Shown here one piece after another: positions 6,837 through 13,879 of a stretch of 13,879 nucleotides of DNA (position 1 is the stretch's first letter; each line of letters begins with the position of its first letter). The stretch is taken from assembly GCA_947489925.1 (NCBI GenBank), contig CANLFK010000043.1, positions 1 through 13,879 of the forward strand. Reading direction: 5' to 3'. Source of the DNA: Candidatus Caenarcanales bacterium (GTDB taxonomy: Bacteria > Cyanobacteriota > Vampirovibrionia > Caenarcaniphilales > Caenarcanaceae). Position numbers and translations under genes: made by a program. Below the pieces are notes generated by a model. It saw only the letters and a list, made by a program, of their open reading frames with translations. It was not told the DNA's origin and searched no databases.

Positions 6837-7148
6837 TTATTGATCGGCAAATAATTCTTGGACTTTTTTATTATTCTCGACATCACTTTTTAAAAGATTT
6901 TCGGCGGTAGGTTTTATTATTTGCCTTAATAAAGACAATTTTTGAGAAACTCGAGAAATCTGAGCACTAATTTCGGCAATGCTTGTATTAGGTAAGCCGA
7001 ATTGTTGGGCACGATTATAAACTGAAAGCCAATACTGAAGCTCTTTATAATAATCTCCTTCAATCAATAAAGTTTCGGTATAACGATTAATCCCAGAATT
7101 ATCTTTAGGGCTAAAATAACCAATATTTGGAATACCAAGACTACTCAT
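6837..7148 (-). CDS. Small unrecognised protein (103 residues)
   Basis: I do not recognise this protein. It has no signal peptide or membrane segment. Residues 1-25 are Gly/Pro/Ser-rich and probably extended (SSLGIPNIGYFSPKDNSG). Residues 25-50 and 57-100 are predicted helices by composition, the second with coiled-coil-like hydrophobic spacing (ISAQISRVSQKLSLLRQIIK). This resembles a small helical-bundle or chaperone-like protein, but that is only an impression. It lies 136 bases downstream of the giant propeller gene on the same strand, so it could be cotranscribed. An inverted repeat touches its start codon. The coding call rests on an intact frame, sensible composition and a tight position between two structured intergenic regions. 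Confidence 0.7.
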   Translation of the reverse strand: MSSLGIPNIGYFSPKDNSGINRYTETLLIEGDYYKELQYWLSVYNRAQQFGLPNTSIAEISAQISRVSQKLSLLRQIIKPTAENLLKSDVENNKKVQELFADQ

Positions 7149-7244
7149 TAAGCTTTATTTTGAGAATACTAATTTAAATATTCCTCAAATAAATTATTAT
7201 TCACAAATTAGATTTCTGTTTTATTTTTAAAGAATAAAGCTTAA
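7148..7244 (-). promoter_or_regulatory. Long nested inverted repeat in the leader of the 103-aa gene
   Basis: A perfect 12-base inverted repeat pairs TTAAGCTTTATT (7148-7159) with AATAAAGCTTAA (7233-7244). Inside it CTAATTT (7169-7175) pairs with AAATTAG (7205-7211). Read on the minus strand, the 3' arm ends on the A of the ATG of the small gene, so a folded leader RNA would hold the ribosome-loading zone in a stem. It may instead be an end-of-message structure for the giant gene upstream. The arms are AU-rich, and one such match in this window could occur by chance. Confidence 0.4.
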
Positions 7245-7284
7245 ACATTTCCAGACCTTAAGAATATAGATATTTTAATTTAAA

Positions 7285-10200
7285 TTACCAACCAAAATTA
7301 ATATTCACAGTCGCAGAATCTGAAGAAGTTATAGCAGTACTTTCTAAAGGTAATATATAAATTAATACTTTAGGATCGACTGTACCAACAATCATTTCGG
7401 CAATAACCTTAGAATTATCAGGAGTCCAAGTTAAATTAATTTTTGGTGGTTGCGAAATAATATTTGGAGTAGTTAAGTCAAAAGTAATTAAACCAGTGCC
7501 GTCTGGCTGCATAATATAAGCACTCATCGTATAAACATTGCTTTGCAAACCTATATTAAATTGGCTAGTATAAGAAGTAAAAGCAATTGAAGAATTATCA
7601 TGTGCCCATTCGAAGTCTAGTGAGTTTTTAATATTATTTACCATACTCGACTGAATACTTAATTCTTTGGCGGTTATGGAATTATCAGTATTTTCTAAAT
7701 AGGCTTTAGTACCGCTTGTATAAATTACTTGTAGTCCATCATCAGAAACAAAAGCGGCATTGGTAGATAGTGGAGTAATCCAAGTTTGATTATATTCAGT
7801 TGTTTGCAATAAACCATTATATAATCCAAGTTCAGTATTATCAGATAAAGAGAAACGACCACTTTGACTAGCATTTAATTTATAGGCAATTATGTCTCCA
7901 TCGGCGGATATATCGAAGTAATTAATATTATTGTGATAACCGCCCATCGCATTTGTCACTTCGGTAAGAGTATTATTAGTAGTATCAAGAGACATTAAGC
8001 CTTTAACATTAAAAGAATTAGAATAATTGTAAGCCGTGTTTGCCGCAATTAAAAGCTTACCACTATCGTCATAGCCATAAATATTAGTAATATCTTGATT
8101 GCCCTTAGTTAAATTAGTTGAATTGCTTCCGTCAATGTTTACACTATATAAATCATAGGTAGTATTATCAGTAAAATATACTTTAGAACTGTCAGCCAAG
8201 AAAATAGCATTAATTGAAGGTGCATAACCTGCTCCAGTCCAGAAAGAGTTTGAACTTTGTAAATTACCACCATAAACCGCAAGAGCATCGGGGGTAATAT
8301 TTACTAAGCTTACACCTGCATTTAATCCCGCATTAGTAATATTTTGCATACTAGCCGAAAAAGTATAATCACCCATTGTTAAACCCAAGGCCGAAGAAGC
8401 TCTTGCGATAGCAGTTATAGAATTACCCGTAGTATTTGTATAAGTTATTTGTGAATCTGTGCCGCTAAAATTATCATTAAAAGCTAAAGTTGCTCCGCCA
8501 GTTTTATTAACTAAAGATAAATAAGTATCAAAGCTTGAACTATTTTGATTGAGAATGATAGTTTCACCATTATTAATTGTAAATTCATAAGCATCATAAT
8601 ATTTTTCACTACCAGCGGCGAGAGCATTCGTTTGAACAGCTTTGATATTATAATTGCCTGTTGCACTTGAAACATTGCTAGTAGCCCTTAAATAAACCTC
8701 AAGAGGACTGTCACTTGTATTAGTATAAGTAATTCTTGAATCATTACTAGTGAAATCATTATTATAAGTTAAAGCTGAGGTTTTGGTAGAATCGACTAAT
8801 TGCAAATATTCATCAAAAGCACTACCAGTCATATCAACCTGAATTGTTGCACCAACCCCAAGTGTTAATTTATAATCATCAAAATACCGACCACTTCTTA
8901 AATTATTTAAAGAATCAGTCGTGGCTAAAGCACCAGTTGTATCTAGCAAAGTTATAGTGTTAGTACCGCCTGAATTAAGTAAAGAATCAGTAGAGCTTAA
9001 AGTGCCAGAACTAGACAAAAGATCAATAGATGCCGTGCTTAAATAACCAGTGGTAGCCGTCAATTGATAATCGCCTATTTTTGCCCAACCATCATTGTAA
9101 TTAGTTACATTATTAGAGGCTCTCACAATTGCCGTAAGATCGGAGCCAGTAGTATTTGTATAAGTTAATTGAGCATTAGTGCCGCCAGTATTAGTTGAAT
9201 AAGCTAAACTATTATAACCTTCAATACTAGTCGAAACCGAGCCTTTATTTAATAAATTCAAATAACCATCAAAATCATCTGTATTTAAGTTTAAAGTAAT
9301 AGATTCACCATTTTTGATTGTAAGCTCATAATCATCCTTAAAGCTTTCTTCTTTAGTTTCGGCAACTACAATATTATAATCTCCGCTTGCTCCAGCCACA
9401 GCCGAAGTACCTCTAACCCAAACATCCATATCAGTTCCAGTTTTATTAGTATAAGTAATTTGTGCATCATTACCAGTATTATTATCATTAAAGCTTAAGA
9501 CGCTTGTTTTATTATTATCAAGTAATTGCAAATATTCATCAAAAACAGTACCAGTCATATCAATTTCGACGGTTGAACCGCTTTGAATAGTTAATTTATA
9601 ATCTTCAAAATAACTTCCGTCTTTAAAAGAATTAATAGAATCAGCTGAAGAAAGATTATTTAGTGTTTTATAGGTGAAATTATAGTAACCAACCATAAGA
9701 GCCACTTTTGAAGTTGTACGGGCATATACTTTAATATCTTGGTCGGTGGTATTAGAATAAGTAATTTGAGCATCATTACCTGTAGTATCATCATTGAAAG
9801 CTAAAATAGATTTTTTATCAGAATCAAGTAATTGCAAATATTCATCGAAATTGGTTCCAGTCATATTGAATTGCACTGTGCGGCCAGCACCAATGGTAAC
9901 CAACCAATCATCTGAATAACTACCTTCTCTTCGAGTATTAAATAAATCACTGGAAGATAAACCAGAAGAAGTAGAATAATTACCAGCAGAAGTATCAAAT
10001 AAAATATTATTTGTATAAGTTCTAAAAACTGTTGAATCGGTTGTACTAAGGCTTCCATTAATATTCAAAACGGTATTCAAAGGATTAAAAGTAGCCGCAC
10101 CAGTATTTAAATTGGCCACATAAATATCATTAGTGCTACCAAATCTAACCATTATTTTGTCGCTGTCTGGTGAAAAGCTTATATCTTCAAACCTGACATT

Positions 10201-13200
10201 AACACTTGAAAGTTTATCTTGGGTAATATTTTGCGAGAAGTTTTTATCGAGATGATATACAAAAACATTTTCTTTTCCACTAGAATTATTATAAACCTCA
10301 AATGCCACACTATTACCATCTGGGGAGAAGATTAGTTTTTGATTAGAAATATTAGACGACATTATAAGGTTACTTTGAGGTAATAAATTAGTAAGACTAC
10401 TACCATCTTTATTGATCATATATAAATCGCCGCCATCATTGAAAAATATTTTATTATTATCGGGTGACCAAGCTCTGAAGCTACCTACGCCTAAATTTTT
10501 TATATTTGTACCATCCTTATTAGACAAATACAAATCAGTGCCACTATAATATACAAAATTATCACCATCTGCAGACCAGCTTTGAATATCACTAGAGCTA
10601 TAACCACTGCCAAAACTTGTATTTAAACCTAAATATTTAATATAAGTAGCATCTTGATTAACTATATAAGCACCTTTTTTTGTTGTGTCAATAACGGCAT
10701 AATCGCCATCACTAGACCAAGCAAAATTGGCAGAATTACTATTATCACCAATTTCCATATTACCTATGCCATTAGTTATATTAATAATACCGCTTCCATC
10801 AGTACGAACAGCATATAAATCAAATGTATTTGTGTCTGAGGTGAAAAATACCTGTTTACTTGGACTATAAGTAGTAAAATTAAAGTTCAAACTTATGCCT
10901 TCAGCTTCTGTCATATTACTTAAGCCATTAATTGTATCAAATTTAAATGCACTATAACCACTTGTATCTTTATCCCCTTCAGCCTGAAAAGCGATTTGGG
11001 CATTGTTCGGCGAGGATTGCAAACTTTCTAAATTAGAGTTTATGGTTATACTGCCAGCATTAGAGGTTAAATTAGTTAAACTACTTGAAGTGAAATCATA
11101 CTCATACAATTCATAAGAATCCCTGGTATTTAAATTTCCATCCCAAGAATTTTCGGAAGTAGATTTTTCTTGGCTTACAAAATATAAATTCTTACTATCG
11201 GCTGACCAAATCGGCCTATCATTTTTATAATTAACAGATTTTAAAGTATGAGAATAATCTATAAATAAATTGCTAGAACCAGTTGTAATATTAGTAATAG
11301 AGCTAGTATTTAAATCATAAACATATAATTCTTCTTGGCTAGTGAAAGCTATTTTTTGCCCATCTGGAGAGAAAGAACTATAAACATAATAAAAAGACGG
11401 ATAAGCTAAAGGCGATTGCACATTGGACAAATCAATTGGTGTACTACTACCATCTTTTGAGAATAAATAAACATCTTGTCCATCACTTAATACAAAACTT
11501 TCACCATCTGGAGACCAAGTTGGTTCAAATCTAAATTCTCTTCGAGCATAAATATCTATAGCAGTATTTATATAAAGTCTAATATCAAGATGAGTATTAG
11601 AATTGGTCATTTGCGTTAAACTAGTTCCATCGTTTTTAATTGAATACACTTCCCGTGTTTCTGAAAAGAAATAAATATATTGATTATCCGGTGAGAATTT
11701 AATAAAGCCAAATTTTGCATCTAGATCACTAGTAGTGCCAGAATAGGCAGTTACAGCACCATTAGTCAAGTTAGTTAAATTACTACCATCAGCATTCATA
11801 CTGTATAAATCACCTGCACCATTCACAAAATAAGCTTTGCTTGCGTCGGGAGAAAAAGCCAAGCCTTGTTTATTTTGAATAATGTTTTCAATATCTACCC
11901 AGTCATTTTTTGTATCATTGTATGGCAAAACAGCTTCACGATAACTATTTATGTAACTTTCATTATTATTGCCACTTCTGGTTATTAAAGTAGTATCAGA
12001 AATTGCATCATAGACTTTATAATCTTCAACAGAAGTGGAAGTACGATCAGCAAAAAATACTTTAGAACCATCTTTTGACAAATAGGCATTACCCCAAGCA
12101 GAGACGTTTGAGGTTAAGTCAATTTCTGAAGAAAGACCATCTGTTTTTAGATAATATAAATCGGTTTCATAATTATTAGCTTCATATGGTTCACCTACAA
12201 AAATAACGGCTGAACCATCATAATTTGTTTGTAAAAAGTTTCCAGAATAACCGTGATAATCATAATAATCAGCTTGAGCATCAATAGTATCATTAGTTAA
12301 ATTAGTTAAAGCATTGCCATCTTGATTGACAATATAAATATCTTGGTTTTCATCTACGAATAATATTTTTTGCTTATCCCCTGAAATAATAAAATCTGCC
12401 AAAGTATTTCTTGAATTAGCATCATAAACTTGTAAATCATCACCTGTTATATTATTTAAAGTACCAGTGCTAGAGTCGCCAATATATAGATCTTGTTGAT
12501 ATTGAAAAACAAAATGATTATTGTCTGCTAAAAAGTTAATATTTAAATCACTTAAATCACTTAAATTTTGCCCATAACTACCATATGTATCAGCAGCGAT
12601 CGTAAAATTATTATTAGTTAAATTAGTTAAATTACTACTTTGAACATTAAAAGCATAAATATTATAAGTATCTCCATTACTAGTATCTAAATAGCCATCT
12701 TGATCAATATCTTCCATCATCGTGAATACTATATGTTTATTATCAGCCGACCAATGCAATGACATATCACTTATATCTGTTGGTGTACTGCTTGAAAGTA
12801 CTCTCGTAGCACTACCAGTTTGAAGGTCAAGCAAAGTTAAATAAGACTGATTTGGAATATTAGAATCTGAATGTTCTTCAGTAGTCCAAGCTATTATTTT
12901 ATTATTGCTTTGATTAAAATCACTCTGACTACTCCAACTAAAGTGCTCATTAGAATTCAAACCAGTAATTTTATTTACACCACTGCCATCAGTATTAAAA
13001 ATATAAGTTTCATAATTTTTTGCACTTGTCTCTAAGGTAAATAAGCCTTTGTCACCACCTTTAAAAATTTCATAACCCGCACTTACAGCAATTGAGTTTT
13101 TCAAAGTAGCAGAGCTTGTATCTATAAAATTAATTGCATTTTCCGATCTAAAGAAAATGGTAGACTTGTCAGAAGAAGTTAAATATTTAGTTGTTTCATA

Positions 13201-13879
13201 ACCACCTATTTGAGAATTATAAAAACTTTCATTGTAAACTTGAACATTATAACCCGTAGTTGTAAAATTGGTTATTTGAGTTAAATTATTGCCATTTGCA
13301 TTAATAGAATAATAGTTTTCAATACCATTTTTAGTAGCGGCAAAATACAATTTAGAATTATCATTAGACCACATTAAAGAATCACGATCGTAGGCCGTAA
13401 ATTGATTTGCCGTGGAAATATTAGAGAACCCACCATCAGATTCATAAAACACAAGCTCAGATTTATTAGAAATTTCGGCATAAGCGGCTTTACCATCAGC
13501 AGACCAATTTAAAGTAGAATGTAATCCAGAATAATCATTAGTAGTTAGTTTTAAATCTGTATTAGGCAAACTTAAAGTATTTAAATTACCATTAGAATCA
13601 ATAATATAAGTACTGTAAACCTTATTAATCTCATCACTTTGACTATAAGCCATAAAAGTAGCAGAATTACCATCGGCGGCAATATTTATATTACTAAAAG
13701 ATGATAAAGGGGCATAGTTTGAAGTTGCATTAATAGTTTGAGAACCATCAGCTTTAAAGAGGAATAAATCACCATTTAAAACATATCCGCCATTTTGCCC
13801 ATCAGCCGATAATATACTATTAGTTATTATATTTTTATTCGTGGCAATTGTGGTTAATTGATTAGTTGTATCGTTAAAG
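7285..13879 (-). CDS. Giant surface-type protein: PD40 beta-propellers flanking five PPC-like repeats (N-terminus beyond window)
   Basis: The frame stays open from the TAA at 7285 to the right edge, giving 2,197 visible residues. The ATG at 13651-13653 is internal (residue 76), because the 75 residues before it continue the same repeat style (LSADGQ..., FKADGSQTINATSN). The true start lies outside. Residues 1 to about 1270 hold about 24 PD40/TolB-like motifs by eye. Each combines [WF]SPDGxxIxFxS with a following DGSxLTNLT, for example WSPDGESFVLSD, FSPDGQKIAFTS and KDGSSLTNLL. Residues 1316-1842 hold five PPC-like beta-sandwich repeats. Residues 1860-2190 hold about five more PD40 motifs (VSDDGLQVIYTS, WTPDNSKVIAEM). 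The end is VNINFGW. I found no cysteine. PD40 propellers mediate protein or carbohydrate contacts, and PPC domains are typical of secreted proteins, so export and surface adhesion or envelope binding are inferred. No enzyme motif is seen. Confidence 0.9.
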   Translation of the reverse strand, partial: FNDTTNQLTTIATNKNIITNSILSADGQNGGYVLNGDLFLFKADGSQTINATSNYAPLSSFSNINIAADGNSATFMAYSQSDEINKVYSTYIIDSNGNLNTLSLPNTDLKLTTNDYSGLHSTLNWSADGKAAYAEISNKSELVFYESDGGFSNISTANQFTAYDRDSLMWSNDNSKLYFAATKNGIENYYSINANGNNLTQITNFTTTGYNVQVYNESFYNSQIGGYETTKYLTSSDKSTIFFRSENAINFIDTSSATLKNSIAVSAGYEIFKGGDKGLFTLETSAKNYETYIFNTDGSGVNKITGLNSNEHFSWSSQSDFNQSNNKIIAWTTEEHSDSNIPNQSYLTLLDLQTGSATRVLSSSTPTDISDMSLHWSADNKHIVFTMMEDIDQDGYLDTSNGDTYNIYAFNVQSSNLTNLTNNNFTIAADTYGSYGQNLSDLSDLNINFLADNNHFVFQYQQDLYIGDSSTGTLNNITGDDLQVYDANSRNTLADFIISGDKQKILFVDENQDIYIVNQDGNALTNLTNDTIDAQADYYDYHGYSGNFLQTNYDGSAVIFVGEPYEANNYETDLYYLKTDGLSSEIDLTSNVSAWGNAYLSKDGSKVFFADRTSTSVEDYKVYDAISDTTLITRSGNNNESYINSYREAVLPYNDTKNDWVDIENIIQNKQGLAFSPDASKAYFVNGAGDLYSMNADGSNLTNLTNGAVTAYSGTTSDLDAKFGFIKFSPDNQYIYFFSETREVYSIKNDGTSLTQMTNSNTHLDIRLYINTAIDIYARREFRFEPTWSPDGESFVLSDGQDVYLFSKDGSSTPIDLSNVQSPLAYPSFYYVYSSFSPDGQKIAFTSQEELYVYDLNTSSITNITTGSSNLFIDYSHTLKSVNYKNDRPIWSADSKNLYFVSQEKSTSENSWDGNLNTRDSYELYEYDFTSSSLTNLTSNAGSITINSNLESLQSSPNNAQIAFQAEGDKDTSGYSAFKFDTINGLSNMTEAEGISLNFNFTTYSPSKQVFFTSDTNTFDLYAVRTDGSGIINITNGIGNMEIGDNSNSANFAWSSDGDYAVIDTTKKGAYIVNQDATYIKYLGLNTSFGSGYSSSDIQSWSADGDNFVYYSGTDLYLSNKDGTNIKNLGVGSFRAWSPDNNKIFFNDGGDLYMINKDGSSLTNLLPQSNLIMSSNISNQKLIFSPDGNSVAFEVYNNSSGKENVFVYHLDKNFSQNITQDKLSSVNVRFEDISFSPDSDKIMVRFGSTNDIYVANLNTGAATFNPLNTVLNINGSLSTTDSTVFRTYTNNILFDTSAGNYSTSSGLSSSDLFNTRREGSYSDDWLVTIGAGRTVQFNMTGTNFDEYLQLLDSDKKSILAFNDDTTGNDAQITYSNTTDQDIKVYARTTSKVALMVGYYNFTYKTLNNLSSADSINSFKDGSYFEDYKLTIQSGSTVEIDMTGTVFDEYLQLLDNNKTSVLSFNDNNTGNDAQITYTNKTGTDMDVWVRGTSAVAGASGDYNIVVAETKEESFKDDYELTIKNGESITLNLNTDDFDGYLNLLNKGSVSTSIEGYNSLAYSTNTGGTNAQLTYTNTTGSDLTAIVRASNNVTNYNDGWAKIGDYQLTATTGYLSTASIDLLSSSGTLSSTDSLLNSGGTNTITLLDTTGALATTDSLNNLRSGRYFDDYKLTLGVGATIQVDMTGSAFDEYLQLVDSTKTSALTYNNDFTSNDSRITYTNTSDSPLEVYLRATSNVSSATGNYNIKAVQTNALAAGSEKYYDAYEFTINNGETIILNQNSSSFDTYLSLVNKTGGATLAFNDNFSGTDSQITYTNTTGNSITAIARASSALGLTMGDYTFSASMQNITNAGLNAGVSLVNITPDALAVYGGNLQSSNSFWTGAGYAPSINAIFLADSSKVYFTDNTTYDLYSVNIDGSNSTNLTKGNQDITNIYGYDDSGKLLIAANTAYNYSNSFNVKGLMSLDTTNNTLTEVTNAMGGYHNNINYFDISADGDIIAYKLNASQSGRFSLSDNTELGLYNGLLQTTEYNQTWITPLSTNAAFVSDDGLQVIYTSGTKAYLENTDNSITAKELSIQSSMVNNIKNSLDFEWAHDNSSIAFTSYTSQFNIGLQSNVYTMSAYIMQPDGTGLITFDLTTPNIISQPPKINLTWTPDNSKVIAEMIVGTVDPKVLIYILPLESTAITSSDSATVNINFGW
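7330..8240 (-). repeat. C-terminal PD40-type propeller region of the giant protein
   Basis: About five propeller motifs can be read: LADSSKVYFTD with VNIDGSNSTNLT, ISADGDIIAYKL, VSDDGLQVIYTS, WAHDNSSIAFTS with MQPDGTGLITFDLT, and WTPDNSKVIAEM. Five visible motifs plus a strand from the linker could close a six-bladed TolB-like propeller. The region ends nearly at the C-terminus, leaving about 25 residues that finish in NINFGW. Confidence 0.6.
8351..9932 (-). repeat. Array of five PPC-like beta-sandwich repeats
   Basis: In protein order the repeats lie at 9667-9932, 9358-9621, 9054-9348, 8640-8897 and 8351-8606. Each has the plan SYFEDYKLTI - G - V/I-D/N - FDEYLQLLD - xFNDxxTGxDAQITYTN - VxxR - GDYxI. 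Repeats 1, 2 and 4 carry MTGxxFDEYLQL (type A). Repeats 3 and 5 carry GExIxLN and FDxYLxLxNK (type B). The order A-A-B-A-B fits a duplicated A-B pair. Linkers before type A repeats share an LSSTDS or ATTDS motif. The plan matches the bacterial pre-peptidase C-terminal (PPC) domain family. Confidence 0.75.
8797..9846. repeat. Three near-identical DNA copies in the type A repeats
   Basis: TAATTGCAAATATTCATC occurs at 8797-8814, 9523-9540 and 9829-9846, once in each type A repeat, and encodes the minus-strand DEYLQL segment. Identity at third codon positions over 18 bases suggests recent duplication or gene conversion between these repeats. Confidence 0.7.
10080..13879 (-). repeat. N-terminal PD40-type propeller array of the giant protein
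   Basis: By eye I count about 24 SPDG/SADG-type motifs spaced roughly 45-60 residues apart, enough for three or four propellers of six to eight blades. Motifs nearest consensus are at the C-terminal half (FSPDNQYIYFFS, WSPDGESFVLSD, FSPDGQKIAFTS, WSPDNNKIFFND, FSPDGNSVAFEV). Those nearer the window edge use SADG or S.D. The LTNLT segments are often encoded by very similar GTTAAATTAGTTAAA DNA on the plus strand (for example near 11080, 12300 and 12615). The array continues past the right edge. Confidence 0.7.
12670..12711 (-). other. Calcium-type loop DIDQDGYLDTSNGD inside a propeller blade
   Basis: The motif has acidic residues at the 1, 3, 5 and 9 positions around a Gly (D-x-D-x-D-G-x-x-D). 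This is the pattern of EF-hand and thrombospondin type 3 calcium loops, and a second acidic pair follows. It sits just after the WSADNKHIVFTM motif, where a propeller loop would protrude. Calcium binding is inferred from the motif only. Confidence 0.5.

Noticed and set aside
6789..7211. Shared AAATTAG/CTAATTT words on both sides of the 103-aa gene as mobile-element ends
   Set aside because: The heptamer is common elsewhere in this AT-rich window (for example near 2226, 3251 and 5539), and there is no target duplication or transposase.
9861..10058. Small hydrophobic frame inside the giant gene
   Set aside because: It is an alternative frame over a repeat region; its Leu/Ile richness follows from reading the AT-rich Asn/Thr codons out of frame.
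13651..13653. ATG as the start of the giant gene
   Set aside because: The frame continues without a stop to the window edge, and the 75 upstream residues carry the same propeller motifs.
1..13879. Alternative genetic code with TGA read as an amino acid
   Set aside because: TGA ends plsX and metB at the expected protein lengths, and Trp is encoded by TGG.
1..13879. Defence island, CRISPR, prophage or toxin-antitoxin module
   Set aside because: No nuclease, helicase, integrase, capsid, toxin or array-like repeat was found; gene content is metabolism, envelope and orphans.

Overview
The window is AT-rich (about 30% G+C by impression), densely coding bacterial DNA using the standard bacterial code: TGA serves as a stop (plsX and metB) and Trp is TGG. 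It has no rRNA, tRNA, CRISPR array, transposase or phage gene. PlsX, a trans-sulfuration enzyme, an FlhA-type export-apparatus domain, a signal-peptide TPR protein and a giant beta-propeller/PPC surface-type protein together suggest a flagellated or secretion-competent bacterium with a diderm-like surface. An AT-rich non-photosynthetic relative of Cyanobacteria (Melainabacteria/Vampirovibrionia) would fit, but I hold that with low confidence.

Layout: (1) 1-150 is a leader carrying short direct repeats. (2) 151-1113 (+) encodes a soluble protein that I read as an orphan, divergent cytoplasmic domain of the FlhA/SctV export gate, without the membrane half. (3) 1182-4311 (-) holds plsX, overlapped by a phosphoribosyltransferase-TRSP gene, then a TPR lipoprotein-like or periplasmic protein. 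The PRTase-TRSP family is known mainly from Ter stress-response clusters, but no ter gene is visible here. (4) A 151-bp divergent promoter region separates plsX from (5) a cystathionine gamma-synthase-like gene (4463-5626, +) and an unrecognised GTG-start protein with several hydrophobic segments (5679-6785, +). (6) A nested inverted repeat separates this unit from the minus-strand genes. These are a 103-aa orphan (6837-7148) and a giant gene running from 7285 off the right edge.

The giant product has at least 2,197 visible residues, and its true N-terminus lies outside the window. It has about 24 PD40/TolB-type propeller motifs, then five PPC-like beta-sandwich repeats in an A-A-B-A-B order, then about five more propeller motifs. 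I found no cysteine in it, and it ends in a Trp. It is probably exported and cell-surface associated.

The strand switches and unrelated functions argue against one integrated multi-gene system. The clear operon is plsX-PRTase; metB and the 368-aa gene may be cotranscribed. The most unusual items are the orphan FlhA-like domain, the ter-less PRTase-TRSP overlapping plsX, and the giant protein's architecture. No start codon in the window has a convincing Shine-Dalgarno sequence.
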